A stretch of 64,000 nucleotides of DNA from Flavobacterium sp. SUN052 (GTDB taxonomy: Bacteria; Bacteroidota; Bacteroidia; Flavobacteriales; Flavobacteriaceae). The translations under genes and the position numbers were made by a program. Where the stretch lies: positions 349,763 through 413,762 of the forward strand of contig NZ_JAPQNS010000008.1 of NCBI RefSeq assembly GCF_028867935.1, given 5' to 3'. The stretch's first letter is position 1. The number at the start of each line of letters is the position of its first letter. The notes under the pieces are model-generated. The model saw nothing but the letters and a program-made list of their open reading frames with translations, searched no databases and was not told the origin of the DNA. Below are positions 1 through 8,930 of this stretch, piece by piece.

Positions 1-119
1 CTAACTAATTTTCCTGAACTATTGACGTTTATGAAGCGTTGGACGTGGATAAACTGATCCTATAACTCCTTCATTAGCTATCAGATTGGTAGCACTGCGG
101 GAAACAAACACGAACTAAC

Positions 120-551
120 ATGGCACAAGCAAAAGCTGGCGATACCGTTCAAGTACATTATACAGGCACTCTTGACGACGGTACGGTATTCGACTCGTCG
201 GCGGGCCGCACTCCCCTCGAATTCACACTCGGCAACGGGCAGGTGATTCCAGGCTTCGACAATGGTATTCAGGGCATGAGCATCGGGGAAAAGAAAACCA
301 TCAACATTCCTGTTGAAGATGCGTATGGCCCAGCTATTGAAGACCATGTATTTAGCATCGAACGGGGCGAAATACCCGCCGAAATTCCTGTGGAAGAAGG
401 CATGACGCTCAATATGCATCAGGACGGATCACCCCAGCCAATCCCGGTGATTGTTCGCGAGGTAACCGAAACTACTGTTATTCTGGATGCCAACCATCCC
501 CTCGCTGGTCAGGACTTGACCTTCGAAGTAGAGCTAGTTGGCATTAACTAG
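120..551 (+). CDS. FKBP-type peptidyl-prolyl cis-trans isomerase, SlyD-like
   Basis: This is a small cytoplasmic prolyl isomerase/chaperone of 143 residues with no signal peptide. The N-terminal FKBP half is clear (VHYTGTLDDGTVFDSS at about 13-28, then an IPGFDNGIQGM segment at about 43-53). The middle (about residues 65-120) matches the insert-in-flap chaperone domain of SlyD-type FKBPs, after which the FKBP fold closes with FEVELVGIN. The metal-binding His/Cys-rich tail of E. coli SlyD is absent, so a nickel role is unlikely. The ATG at 120 is the first plausible start. The gene is monocistronic and ends just before a strong hairpin. Family assignment is firm; client proteins are unknown. 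Confidence 0.95.
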   Translation: MAQAKAGDTVQVHYTGTLDDGTVFDSSAGRTPLEFTLGNGQVIPGFDNGIQGMSIGEKKTINIPVEDAYGPAIEDHVFSIERGEIPAEIPVEEGMTLNMHQDGSPQPIPVIVREVTETTVILDANHPLAGQDLTFEVELVGIN

Positions 552-575
552 ATTTCTAACGCTTTCAAGTTTACA

Positions 576-610
576 ACAAGGCCGCCCTGCTTAAAGTAGG
601 GCGGCCTTGT
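576..610. terminator. Hairpin terminator between FKBP gene and antitoxin gene
   Basis: A perfect 13-bp GC-rich stem (576-588 pairing with 598-610, 9-nt loop) lies in the convergent gap between the FKBP gene and the toxin-antitoxin operon. It probably acts in both directions. The U-tract is weak on both strands. Confidence 0.75.
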
Positions 611-621
611 GAATTTTAGGG

Positions 622-933
622 TTATTGAAGTTTGATTGATAATTGCAGATGTCCTCCTAAACCAACTTCAACAATTTTCTGAAGCGTAGACAGCCGAACT
701 TCTTTAACGTTGTTCTCTATTTTTGAAATGTATGACTTGCTTGTGCCTACTTTAGCAGCAAGTTCTTCCTGAGTTAATCCTTTTTCAAGGCGCGCTTCAT
801 GCAGTAAGGCCCCGATTTTAAAGTTTTCATAACCAGCATCTAACTCATCTCGTTTCTCCGTTCCCGGTTTTCCGTAATGCTTGTCTTTTAATTGGTCCAG
901 CGTCATCGTTGAGCTATTTTTTATCGTTTTCAT
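622..933 (-). CDS. higA: HigA-type antitoxin, XRE-family HTH regulator
   Basis: This 103-residue protein carries a Cro/C1-type helix-turn-helix at about residues 40-95 (GLTQEELAAKVGTSKSYISK is the HTH core), preceded by a charged N-terminal segment. It lies downstream of and overlaps the toxin gene by 20 bp, the toxin-first order typical of HigBA. It would neutralise the toxin by direct binding and repress the shared promoter. ATG at 933 is used; ATG at 906 (MTLDQLKDK) is a possible internal start. The family is clear; its activity as an antitoxin is inferred from position. Confidence 0.85.
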   Translation of the reverse strand: MKTIKNSSTMTLDQLKDKHYGKPGTEKRDELDAGYENFKIGALLHEARLEKGLTQEELAAKVGTSKSYISKIENNVKEVRLSTLQKIVEVGLGGHLQLSIKLQ

Positions 934-1264
934 ACGCTTCTTTTATTTTTAAAGCCTTCTCAATTTCCTGCTTTGGCGTCTTTTGGGTTTTCTTTTGAAA
1001 TCCGTTAGCCAGTACGACTAACTTTCCCTGGTCGAAGAAGCAAAATATGCGAAAGATATCGCTGCCTTGTTGTACCCGTATTTCAAAGAGCCCATCCGTA
1101 TTCTCAATATACTTGAGGTATGTTTCGGGGATTTTTTCCAATTCTTCGATAAGGCTCAGTGTCCAGATTATTTTTGCTCTGACCTTATCGCGTTGTTTAA
1201 TGAAGAACTCTTCAAAGTAGTTCTCATAAAAAATAATTGTCCGTTGCTTTTGCTGGTTAGCCAC
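914..1264 (-). CDS. higB: HigB/RelE-type toxin (phage Gp49-like family)
   Basis: This 116-residue basic protein fits the RelE/HigB superfamily: an N-terminal helical part, then a beta-rich core (LFEIRVQQGSDIFRIFCFFD at about 59-78, then LVVLANGFQKKTQKTP) ending in a C-terminal helix. Family members are ribosome-dependent mRNA endonucleases. The Arg of FEIRV and the GFQKKTQKTP loop are typical conserved positions. The start is GTG at 1264, with no other Met nearby. A TAnnTTTG element ends only 4 nt upstream of it, so the message may be leaderless. It is co-transcribed and overlaps with the antitoxin downstream. Confidence 0.85.
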   Translation of the reverse strand: MANQQKQRTIIFYENYFEEFFIKQRDKVRAKIIWTLSLIEELEKIPETYLKYIENTDGLFEIRVQQGSDIFRIFCFFDQGKLVVLANGFQKKTQKTPKQEIEKALKIKEAYENDKK

Positions 1265-1268
1265 AAAA

Positions 1269-1302
1269 CAAAATTAGAAAAGTTGCACTAAAGTACAACT
1301 TT
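1269..1302 (-). promoter_or_regulatory. Promoter and palindromic operator of the toxin-antitoxin operon
   Basis: On the minus strand TAATTTTG (1276-1269) matches the Bacteroidetes -7 element TAnnTTTG. It lies 19 nt downstream of a GTTG that could serve as the -33 element. A 24-nt dyad (1279-1302; half-sites AAAGTTG and CAACTTT, with inner ACT/AGT symmetry) fills the space between the two elements, exactly where an autorepressor would act. Promoter function and HigA binding are inferred. Confidence 0.6.
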
Positions 1303-1387
1303 ATAGTCAATTTTATCCCAAAAAGACCGCCCCACACGTACGTAGGTCGGCCTTGTGAATTATAGAGGGTCAATTGTCACAAACGGC

Positions 1388-2647
1388 TTACCGAATGGCA
1401 ACTTCTTTAATGGTACCTTTTTCAACGGCTTTCATCACGCGAAAAAAGTTGCCGCCCCAGATTTTTTCAATGTCCTTTTTGGAGTAACCCCGCCGGACCA
1501 GTTCAACCGTCATGTTCTCGTACTGACTCACGTCGAAACAATCGGCCAGTGCACCGCCACCGTCGAAATCAGCTCCCATGCCTACGTGGTCAATACCGAT
1601 GAGCTTCACCATGTGGTCGATGTGATCCACTGCGTCTTTCACCGTTGCCAGTTGAACTGGGTATTTCTTGTTGAGCTCCATAAATTCAGCGCGAGCTTTT
1701 TTCTGATCTTCTTCACCCAGCGTAGACATCGCCGTCCGATTCTTCAGGCCGTATTTGGCCAAAAGTGCATCCATAGCCGCCGTACGAGTCGGATCTGGCG
1801 CAATAGTTTTGACGTAATCGCTCAACAGATTGAGTTGGATAACGCCCCCGTTTTTAGCCAGCGCTTTGAGCATATCGTCGGTCAGGTTGCGGGGATGGTT
1901 GCAGACAGCCCGTGCACCCGAGTGAGAGGCAATAATGGGTACTTTCGACAGACGAATAACATCGTAAAATGTCGAATCGGACACGTGCGACACGTCGATC
2001 ATCATGCCTAGCCGGTTCATTTCATTCACCACCTGCTCACCCAGCGGACTCAGCCCCTGATACTCGGCTCCTTTGGGGTCAGTCGATGAATCGCAGATGT
2101 CGTTGTTACTCGAATGGCAGAGCGTCATATAGCGCGCGCCCTTGTCGTAAAACGTTTTCAGCAGCGAGATGTCGTGGCCCATCGGGTAGCCGTTTTCAAC
2201 ACCAATAAAAATTACCCGTTTTCCGGTTTTACCTATCCGAAACGCATCTTCGGGTGTTGTGGCCAGCTCGGCCTCCGAAGCGGTCGTTTTCAGGGTTTTA
2301 TCGATGGCGTCGAAAATCCCCATAGCCCGTTTTTTGGCGGCTTCATGCCCCTCGGTAGTGCGGGGACCTTGCCCCAAATATACCGCCCAGAAAATGGCAT
2401 CCAGCCCACCCCGTTTCATGCGCGGGTAATCGACTTTACTGTTGGTAGCGCGTGGGTCGTTGTCCTTTGTCACGTCGAAACCACCCCGCGACAGGAGCAT
2501 GGGCGTATCGGCGTGCGTGTCGATCGTGAAGGCTCTGTCGTGAATTTTATGCGCCTTTTTCAGCAAGGCTTTGTCATCCTGCGCCGTAGCGGGAAAAACG
2601 CCAACGGCCAGGGAAGCAATTACTATTGAATAGACTAGTTGTTTCAT
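1388..2647 (-). CDS. Exported membrane-type dipeptidase, peptidase family M19
   Basis: This 419-residue zinc dipeptidase has an N-terminal signal peptide (to about residue 22, ATAQ). Metal-ligand and active-site motifs of renal dipeptidase-like M19 enzymes are visible: TIDTHADTP (HxD, about 41-49), IGVENG (bridging Glu), LCHSSNND, IDVSHVSD, IASHSGARAV and GMGADFDGGG near the C-terminus. Family enzymes cleave dipeptides, including some D-amino-acid dipeptides, in the periplasm. It is the last gene of a SusC-SusD-M19 set with a 23-bp gap to susD, which suggests that it trims imported or surface-bound peptides. Length and motifs are normal. Confidence 0.93.
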   Translation of the reverse strand: MKQLVYSIVIASLAVGVFPATAQDDKALLKKAHKIHDRAFTIDTHADTPMLLSRGGFDVTKDNDPRATNSKVDYPRMKRGGLDAIFWAVYLGQGPRTTEGHEAAKKRAMGIFDAIDKTLKTTASEAELATTPEDAFRIGKTGKRVIFIGVENGYPMGHDISLLKTFYDKGARYMTLCHSSNNDICDSSTDPKGAEYQGLSPLGEQVVNEMNRLGMMIDVSHVSDSTFYDVIRLSKVPIIASHSGARAVCNHPRNLTDDMLKALAKNGGVIQLNLLSDYVKTIAPDPTRTAAMDALLAKYGLKNRTAMSTLGEEDQKKARAEFMELNKKYPVQLATVKDAVDHIDHMVKLIGIDHVGMGADFDGGGALADCFDVSQYENMTVELVRRGYSKKDIEKIWGGNFFRVMKAVEKGTIKEVAIR

Positions 2648-2670
2648 AGAAATCTCGTATAAAATGGGGG

Positions 2671-4131
2671 CTATTTAGCGAACCACAGTTTCGTTTTCAT
2701 GTCGTTGGCACCACCCTGCTTAGTCAGGGCTTCCTTGAAGTTGACGTAATTCAGCGATTCCTCCGAGCCGGGATAAGGCAGGCGTGTTGGAATGACACCA
2801 GCGTTTACGTTGATAACCGATGGTTTCAAAGCCGGGATGCCAGTCCGACGGTATTCCGTCCACGACTCTACACCTTGCCCGTATAAGGCGATCCACTTCT
2901 GCTCCATAATTTGCGTGTAGCCATCAGTACCCGTTTTCAGCGCGTTGGCCGTCAAGTAAGCTGGAGCTACCGTCAGCTTATACTGGCTAAAGGATGCCGT
3001 AATACCGTTGGCATAATTAGTGGCCACATCGCCTGCTGCCGTGATGCCTTTATACGCCATTTCGGCTTTGATAAAGAGCAGTTCTGCGTAGCTGATGATA
3101 ACACCGGGTGCCGTAGCCGACACAAAGAATGTTCCCACTTTTGAGGTCTTCGATAGCCCCAGGGCATTTGCATCGGCATTCGACAGGCCGTTTGGTACGC
3201 CTTTATAATCACCCCCATCAGCGGGTCGGTCGGCGTACACAGCCAGGCGGGCATCACCTAACGACTGCAACTTGGTCACCAAAGTCGCGCTTACCCGGTG
3301 ATCATCACGGGTTTTGCGGTTCTGGTTGATCGGGTTGTTATTGTTGGTTGCATCGAGGTAGTTCAGTTGAACGTTGTCGCTGTTGGATGCCAGAACTGGG
3401 TATTTGGTGGGGTCGCTCAAGATCCGGTTGATTTCTGTTTTAACGTCGATAGCTGCATCCGTTTTGCTCAGCATCCGGTTTAGCAGACGAAGGCTCAGCG
3501 TGTTGGCGAACTTCTTCCAGCGGTTCAGGTCGTTGGCAAAGAGAATATCACCCGAAATGGCTTTCGTTTTATCAGCCACGTCGATCATCTCACTGGCTGT
3601 CTTTAACTCCTTCACTAAGCCAGCATACACATCTTTCTGAGCATCGTACTTGGGTTGAAGTTTACCTTCCAAACCCTGAATGGCTTCGGTGTATGGAATA
3701 TCGCCATAAACATCGGTCAATACCGAAAACACCCACGACCGCATGATAACGGCAACTGCCTGGTAGTTTGGGTTATTTCCGTCGACGCCCAGTTTGTAAA
3801 TGCGCTGGTAATCAGCCAGCGACTCAATATAAAAGGTTTGCCAGGCACCACTATAAATATCGCTCGTAATGGAATATTGATCGACATCGGTATACTGAAT
3901 CCGAGCCCAGTATTGTGAAATAAGGTCGCCAATATCCATGCCCAGCGAGCCGCCCCAGTAAGCGTCCACAGCGCTTTGAATGCCATGTGGCAAAAAGAGA
4001 TCGGCAGTGGCAACTGATGGTGCGTTGGGGTTAGTATTGATCTGATCAAAATCACCTGTGCAGGCCGACGCTCCCAGCATGACAGCCGCCAGAACGGTCT
4101 TGTATCGGAATGAAGAGAAGATGCGTTTCAT
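2671..4131 (-). CDS. SusD/RagB-like outer-membrane lipoprotein
   Basis: This 486-residue lipoprotein has a signal sequence ending in a lipobox (GASAC, Cys at about 24), followed by the TGDFDQINTNPNAPS start typical of SusD-like family 2. Helical TPR-like segments run through the protein, and the EQKWIALYGQGVESWTEYRRTG motif near the end is characteristic of the family (shown here only to identify it: residues about 410-431). It would sit on the cell surface as the substrate-binding lid of the SusC channel encoded 21 bp upstream. The ligand is not deducible, but the peptidase downstream favours peptides over glycans. Confidence 0.93.
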   Translation of the reverse strand: MKRIFSSFRYKTVLAAVMLGASACTGDFDQINTNPNAPSVATADLFLPHGIQSAVDAYWGGSLGMDIGDLISQYWARIQYTDVDQYSITSDIYSGAWQTFYIESLADYQRIYKLGVDGNNPNYQAVAVIMRSWVFSVLTDVYGDIPYTEAIQGLEGKLQPKYDAQKDVYAGLVKELKTASEMIDVADKTKAISGDILFANDLNRWKKFANTLSLRLLNRMLSKTDAAIDVKTEINRILSDPTKYPVLASNSDNVQLNYLDATNNNNPINQNRKTRDDHRVSATLVTKLQSLGDARLAVYADRPADGGDYKGVPNGLSNADANALGLSKTSKVGTFFVSATAPGVIISYAELLFIKAEMAYKGITAAGDVATNYANGITASFSQYKLTVAPAYLTANALKTGTDGYTQIMEQKWIALYGQGVESWTEYRRTGIPALKPSVINVNAGVIPTRLPYPGSEESLNYVNFKEALTKQGGANDMKTKLWFAK

Positions 4132-4152
4132 GCTTATACGATTTAAAGTCTG

Positions 4153-7100
4153 TTACAGGTTGAAAGAGATGTTGAAGCCCACCGTGCGGGTGGTTGGAAT
4201 CTGACCATTTTCGATGCCTTGCAGGTTACCATCGTTATAGTAGCTGGTCTCGGGATCAATATGGGGCACGTTGCTGTGGAGCAGCGCCAGATTCCGCCCA
4301 ACAACCGAAATAGCCAGATCACGGAACGGTAACCGCTTAATGAACTGCCCTGACAGCACATACGTAAACTTGGCCTCGCGGAATTTCACGAAACTACCGT
4401 CGAAAATAGTACCCTCGTTGTTGGTGAGCGAGTAGTATTTCTTGTGCCATTCTTCCGACGAAATCCGGGTAGTGTTTGGCACATAGTTTGGCTCAGTAGC
4501 CGTGCCAACGTTTACAACGCCCTGCCCAACAATGCCCTCTTCACGACCAACCAGGGTTTCTTTTAGGACGCCCGTGTAGCGGCCGATATTCACCGTCTGC
4601 GAGAAAATGTCTCCGCCGTGCTTTACATCAATTAGGGTACTCAGCGAGAATCGTTTGTAGCTGAATGTATTCTGAAGTCCACCAATCCACTTCGGTGTAA
4701 AGTTGCCCAGAATCCGGCGGGTTGGGTTAATCTGTGGATAACCACTCTTGTCGTATACGATATTGCCGTTGGGATCACGGAGGAAGCCCTGCCCGAAGAA
4801 CGTGCCGTATGGCTGACCAACCCGCGCTTCAATCGACATACCCCGCACGGTACCCAGCGTATAGGTAGTTAATCCTTCGGCGAGTTCAACAACTTTGTTA
4901 CGGTTCTGCGCCCAGTTTATAGCAACGTCCCACTGAAAACTACCGGTTTTAACGGGGGTAGCCGATAGCTGTACTTCAACGCCTTTGTTCTGCAACTTAC
5001 CAGCATTCAGCAGCTTCGAGGTAAACCCACTCGCCTGCGACACGTTCACGTCCAGAATCTGGTTGAACGACTCTTTATTGTAATACGTCACATCAAGGCC
5101 AACGCGGTTGTTCCAGAGTTTAACCTCAGCACCAATCTCGTAGGAGTTAGTAATTTCTGGTTTCAGGCCCGCGTTCAGCATAGCGTTATTCTCCGACAGC
5201 GTCGGCGTACTGCCCCAGGGGTTTTCGTATTTGTAGGCCTGCACCAGACGGAAGGCATCGGTGTCGTTGCCCACCCGAGCAATACCAGCCCGCAATTTGG
5301 CAAACGACAGGATACGGGAGTTCATATTGAACATGTCGGTCAGAACAGCACTTACCGCTGCCGATGGGTAGAAGTAGGAGCGGTTACTGCTCGGCAAGGC
5401 ACTCGACCAGTCGTTGCGGGCGGTCAAATCGAGGAACAGGTAGTTACGGAAACCGACGTTGGCAGCGGCATAGGCACTGTTCACCACTTTTTCGGTGTAT
5501 GAGTTTTCAGCGACTTTAGCCTGACGCGAGTTACCGAGGTTCCAGACGCGGGGAATGGCCAGTTCGGTAGCGCCCATGTAGTTGCGCTGGTAATAATTCC
5601 GGCGGTGGTTGCCACCCAGGTTAGCTGTTACATCGAACTCACCAAACTTATGCGTAGCGTTGAGCAGGAAATCGGAGTTTGACTCACGAACAAAAATCTG
5701 CTCTTCGTTGTAACTGTCGTATTGCTTAGCGCCGTTGAGGTTATCGATCCGGGCCGCATTTTTGGTTTTCCGACGGTCTTCGTAGACATCAGTTCCGCTG
5801 CGGGCGGTCAACGTTAGCCAGGGCGTGAATTTGTAGGTTGCTGCGAGGTTACCGTAGATCCGGTCACGTTCGTTGGCTTTTGTGCTCAGGTTCAGCACAT
5901 AGTATGGATTAGTCCAGTAATTGTAGTTCCAGTTGTTCTGATAAATGCTGTTGGGTGCCTGGTATGTTTTCAGCTTCTCCATATCGACCTGCCGACCGAA
6001 CCAGATAAAATAGAGTCCCCAGTTGGTGCGGTTATCGCTACCATCCACTACGTAGTTACCCGTTGCGCGAATGTTCAGTTTGCTGGTGAGGTTCCAGCCA
6101 GCGTTGAGCGAAACAGTCCGGCGTTTGTAGTCGGTGTTGGGCAGAATACCCGTTTGAGTCAGGTTCGTGAACGAAAGCCGGAAGTCGCCGTTGGCATTAC
6201 CCCCTGTGATGGATACGTTGTTGGTGAGCGTGCGACCCGTCTGGAAAAATTGGTTTACGTTGTCAGGGTGCGGAATAAACGGCGTTGGCGTACGGGTTCC
6301 GTTGGCCGCAATGGGCGAATCGAACTGCGGCAGCAACCGACCATCCATTTTTGGCCCCCAGCTTTCGTCCACACCATCATTGACGCCTTTGCCGGTGCCA
6401 TCTACAAACGAAAACTGCCCTTTATTCCCCTGTCCGTATTCATTTTGCCATTCAGGCTGGCGGAATGGGCTATCGAAAGCCGTGTTCGAATTAACCGACA
6501 CGCCAATTCCTTTCGATCCTTTGCCGCTTTTTGTCGTGATCAGAATAACGCCGTTAGCCCCGCGAGAGCCATAGAGAGCAGCCGCACTGGGCCCTTTCAG
6601 CACGCTGACGTTATCAATATCATCGGGGTTAAGCGACGAGGCTCCGTTGCCGTAGTCGATCCCCGTACCAGAACCATAATTACCATTGTCGATGGGAACG
6701 CCATCCACCACAAAAAGAGGTTGGTTGTTGCTGCCAATGGAGCTGGCTCCGCGAATCAGAATCCGCGACGAGGCTCCGGGAGCGCCGTTGGAGCCGGTTA
6801 TTTGCACCCCAGCTATTTTTCCGGAAAGAGCATTAACGAAGTTGGTTGTGCGGGCCTGCGTCAGTTGCTTGCCGCTTACCTCCTGCACGGCGTAGCCAAG
6901 TGCTTTTTTCTCGCGGGTGATCCCGAGGGCTGTCACAACCACTTCGCCCAGAATCGACTCGTCTTCATCCAGCGAAACATCGATGGTTGTTTTGGCTCCA
7001 GCAGCTACTTCCTGCGGTTTGTAGCCGATGAATGAAACCACCAAAACAGCATTTTCTGGAGTCGTGAGCGCAAACTCGCCATTTGCGTTGGTAGTCGTTC

Positions 7101-7254
7101 CGCGATCTGTTCCTTTGATGAGTACGTTGGCACCGGGCAGTCCCGATCCGTCCTTTGCCAATATGCGTCCTTTGAGCGTTCGATCCTGCGCATAACTTGC
7201 TAAACTGATAAGCATGGCAGTAAAGAGGCAACATGCCGTAAACACTTTTCTCAT
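4153..7254 (-). CDS. SusC/RagA-family TonB-linked outer-membrane transporter
   Basis: This TonB-dependent transporter has a signal peptide (MRKVFTACCLFTAML to SYAQ), a carboxypeptidase-regulatory-like domain (about 27-110), a plug domain (about 120-235, including GVQITGSNGAPGASSRILIRG-type sequence and LFVVDGVPIDNG) and a C-terminal 22-strand barrel ending in NISFNL. I chose ATG at 7254; a TTG two codons upstream is possible. It forms an operon with the SusD-like gene and the M19 dipeptidase. No ECF sigma/anti-sigma pair or extended signalling domain is present, so control by a local trans-envelope relay is unlikely. Length is about 1033 residues, normal for the family. Confidence 0.95.
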   Translation of the reverse strand: MRKVFTACCLFTAMLISLASYAQDRTLKGRILAKDGSGLPGANVLIKGTDRGTTTNANGEFALTTPENAVLVVSFIGYKPQEVAAGAKTTIDVSLDEDESILGEVVVTALGITREKKALGYAVQEVSGKQLTQARTTNFVNALSGKIAGVQITGSNGAPGASSRILIRGASSIGSNNQPLFVVDGVPIDNGNYGSGTGIDYGNGASSLNPDDIDNVSVLKGPSAAALYGSRGANGVILITTKSGKGSKGIGVSVNSNTAFDSPFRQPEWQNEYGQGNKGQFSFVDGTGKGVNDGVDESWGPKMDGRLLPQFDSPIAANGTRTPTPFIPHPDNVNQFFQTGRTLTNNVSITGGNANGDFRLSFTNLTQTGILPNTDYKRRTVSLNAGWNLTSKLNIRATGNYVVDGSDNRTNWGLYFIWFGRQVDMEKLKTYQAPNSIYQNNWNYNYWTNPYYVLNLSTKANERDRIYGNLAATYKFTPWLTLTARSGTDVYEDRRKTKNAARIDNLNGAKQYDSYNEEQIFVRESNSDFLLNATHKFGEFDVTANLGGNHRRNYYQRNYMGATELAIPRVWNLGNSRQAKVAENSYTEKVVNSAYAAANVGFRNYLFLDLTARNDWSSALPSSNRSYFYPSAAVSAVLTDMFNMNSRILSFAKLRAGIARVGNDTDAFRLVQAYKYENPWGSTPTLSENNAMLNAGLKPEITNSYEIGAEVKLWNNRVGLDVTYYNKESFNQILDVNVSQASGFTSKLLNAGKLQNKGVEVQLSATPVKTGSFQWDVAINWAQNRNKVVELAEGLTTYTLGTVRGMSIEARVGQPYGTFFGQGFLRDPNGNIVYDKSGYPQINPTRRILGNFTPKWIGGLQNTFSYKRFSLSTLIDVKHGGDIFSQTVNIGRYTGVLKETLVGREEGIVGQGVVNVGTATEPNYVPNTTRISSEEWHKKYYSLTNNEGTIFDGSFVKFREAKFTYVLSGQFIKRLPFRDLAISVVGRNLALLHSNVPHIDPETSYYNDGNLQGIENGQIPTTRTVGFNISFNL

Positions 7255-7905
7255 GGCCAATCTGATGTTAAATTGTTAGGGATAATTTGTATTATTTCAA
7301 CAGTCGTAATTCTGTCTATGACAGTAATGTCGACTGCATTAATTCAAACTAAGGCGGCCACCTTGAATTATGCAGGGGTTATTGTCTCACTTGTTTTCCA
7401 ACAAGAACTTCGCAAGTATATTGAGTTTTCTATTACATGTAAAATTAAATTAGGCAATAATGAAATAATTTAAAATATATATTGGTTTTACACTAAAAAG
7501 GCAAGTGAAATAATAGGTCAGCTAAAAATTGACATCAGGGCGATCGGTACGAATGGTTGTTATGTCTCACACAATTGCACTATACCGATAATTTCTTTAT
7601 AACTTACTTTTATCACTTATCCACGAAAACTCTGATTTTGAGCTGGTTTAGCGAACCGAATAGTTACAAAAAAACCACCCTATTTCTTTAACAGGGCGGC
7701 TTCCAAATGAGAAATTCTTTCAAGGTGCATTGTAAAAATTGCTGCCGCGAGGGCCTTCGACTCCGCTCAGGCTGACGGTAAACGCTCAAGTTGGTTGTCA
7801 GCCTGAGCGGAGTCGAAGGCCCTCGCGGCAGCATTCAAGTTAGAATTGTCAGTCAATCATGAGCCTGTCATACATAGTTTGATTAAAATTTCGCCGACCA
7901 AACAA
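7255..7905. other. Intergenic region of about 650 bp upstream of the SusC operon
   Basis: No convincing gene is present. The part next to susC (about 7270-7660) is AT-rich and should hold the operon promoter, but I could not find a clean TAnnTTTG/TTTG pair on the minus strand. A small dyad lies at 7390-7405 (CTTGTT/AACAAG). A weak hairpin at about 7674-7692 (ccaccct/agggcgg) and the long inverted repeat at 7741-7832 lie downstream of the methyltransferase gene and could terminate it. Confidence 0.5.
7741..7832. repeat. Perfect 36-bp inverted repeat
   Basis: Arms 7741-7776 and 7797-7832 are exact reverse complements separated by a 20-nt loop. The arm contains the CTTCGACTCCGCTCAG core that I recognise as a widespread intergenic repeat word in Bacteroidota genomes. 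It could work as a terminator for the methyltransferase gene or be a REP-like mobile palindrome. Confidence 0.8.
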
Positions 7906-8643
7906 TTAGGATTTGCTACAGGAGAGGCCGATTACAGGTTTATGCGTTAAAATGTCAGTCCAGTAAGCGCTGCCGAATTCGTCGATTCCGTCCGAAGAAG
8001 CCTGCAACGAATGCCATTCAATATTGGACAAACCAGCCTGTTGTAAAGCGGTTTCGTGCGTAGACTTGGCCAGGTGATAGTTGGTAACGGCAATATTGCT
8101 TCCGTCGGGTTGGTAAAAACGATACGTAATAGGTGCCCCCTCTGAATAACTCTCATTTTCGCGGGTGAAACCATACGGGAACATCATTTCGACAGCGCAT
8201 TGATAATCGGGGTTGCTGTTGATCGTAACGAATCGGCCACCGGGCTTCAAATGGTTGGCAATTACCTCGCCCATTCGGCGCAGTTCGTCGGCATTCTGAG
8301 CGTAGTTCAGCAGATAGGAAGCACAAACAATATCAAACGTTTGGTTGAGATTGAGTTGTAAAGCATCCTGACAGTAATATTCGAGGCCCAGCGGGTTTTG
8401 TTCTTCGGTCTCTCGGGCAAGCCGGATCATTTCCTCCGAAATATCGACACCCACCACGTTGGCTGCACCGCGCAGTTTGATTTGCCGCGTGTAAAACCCT
8501 TCTCCGCACGCTAAGTCAAGTACGTTTAGATTCGCTAGGCTACCCACTAATTCAAATAGTGTATACGACTCTACATGTTTTCTCCAGGGGAGCATTTTTG
8601 ACGCGCGGTATTCTTTCGCAATAGCATTGTAGTCTGTTGCCAT
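7906..8643 (-). CDS. SAM-dependent methyltransferase, class I
   Basis: The protein of about 245 residues has a Rossmann-type methyltransferase fold. Motif I is NVLDLACGEGFYTRQI (about 40-55), followed by an acidic residue at the end of beta 2 (VGVDISEEM) and motif IV-like FDIVCASYLLNYAQ. I place the start at ATG 8643 (MATDYNAIAKEYRAS), because the open frame upstream of it lacks family-like sequence. The substrate is unknown; the overall pattern resembles ubiquinone/small-molecule methyltransferases. It stands alone, transcribed toward the inverted repeat at 7741-7832. Confidence 0.85.
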   Translation of the reverse strand: MATDYNAIAKEYRASKMLPWRKHVESYTLFELVGSLANLNVLDLACGEGFYTRQIKLRGAANVVGVDISEEMIRLARETEEQNPLGLEYYCQDALQLNLNQTFDIVCASYLLNYAQNADELRRMGEVIANHLKPGGRFVTINSNPDYQCAVEMMFPYGFTRENESYSEGAPITYRFYQPDGSNIAVTNYHLAKSTHETALQQAGLSNIEWHSLQASSDGIDEFGSAYWTDILTHKPVIGLSCSKS

Positions 8644-8842
8644 GATCGGGAAACGGTTAAAGAGGGAATAGTTTTCTGTTAAGACAATAGTTGCCCAGGC
8701 CATCTGCTTAGGCAAAGCTTATATGTCGACTTTCAAATATAACCGAACTTTATAACAAAAGAATAATTGCTTTAATAGATTGACAAATAACCATTTAGAA
8801 GAAATAGCAATACCAAAGTTTAACGTAACAGGCACAAAAAAC

Positions 8843-8896
8843 AAACTGTCCATTCTGGATTGCTTGTTGTATGCAGCAATCTAGAATGGACAGTTT
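8843..8896 (-). terminator. Intrinsic terminator of the GH63-like gene
   Basis: A 22-bp stem with one G-T position (8843-8864 with 8875-8896, 10-nt loop) is followed on the minus strand by TTGTTTTTT. It lies 35 bp downstream of the GH63-like stop codon. Confidence 0.85.
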
Positions 8897-8930
8897 TATG
8901 GTATGCTCTCAAAAGCGTGATGAATACTCC

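Noticed and set aside
1321..1387. Second terminator-like stem resembling the one at 576-610
   Set aside because: The arms (about 1324-1330 and 1347-1353) pair poorly, so it is at best a decayed copy.
6154..7035. Open frame of 293 codons on the plus strand
   Set aside because: It is antisense to the well-supported SusC gene; the translation is Arg/Gly-rich and without family motifs.
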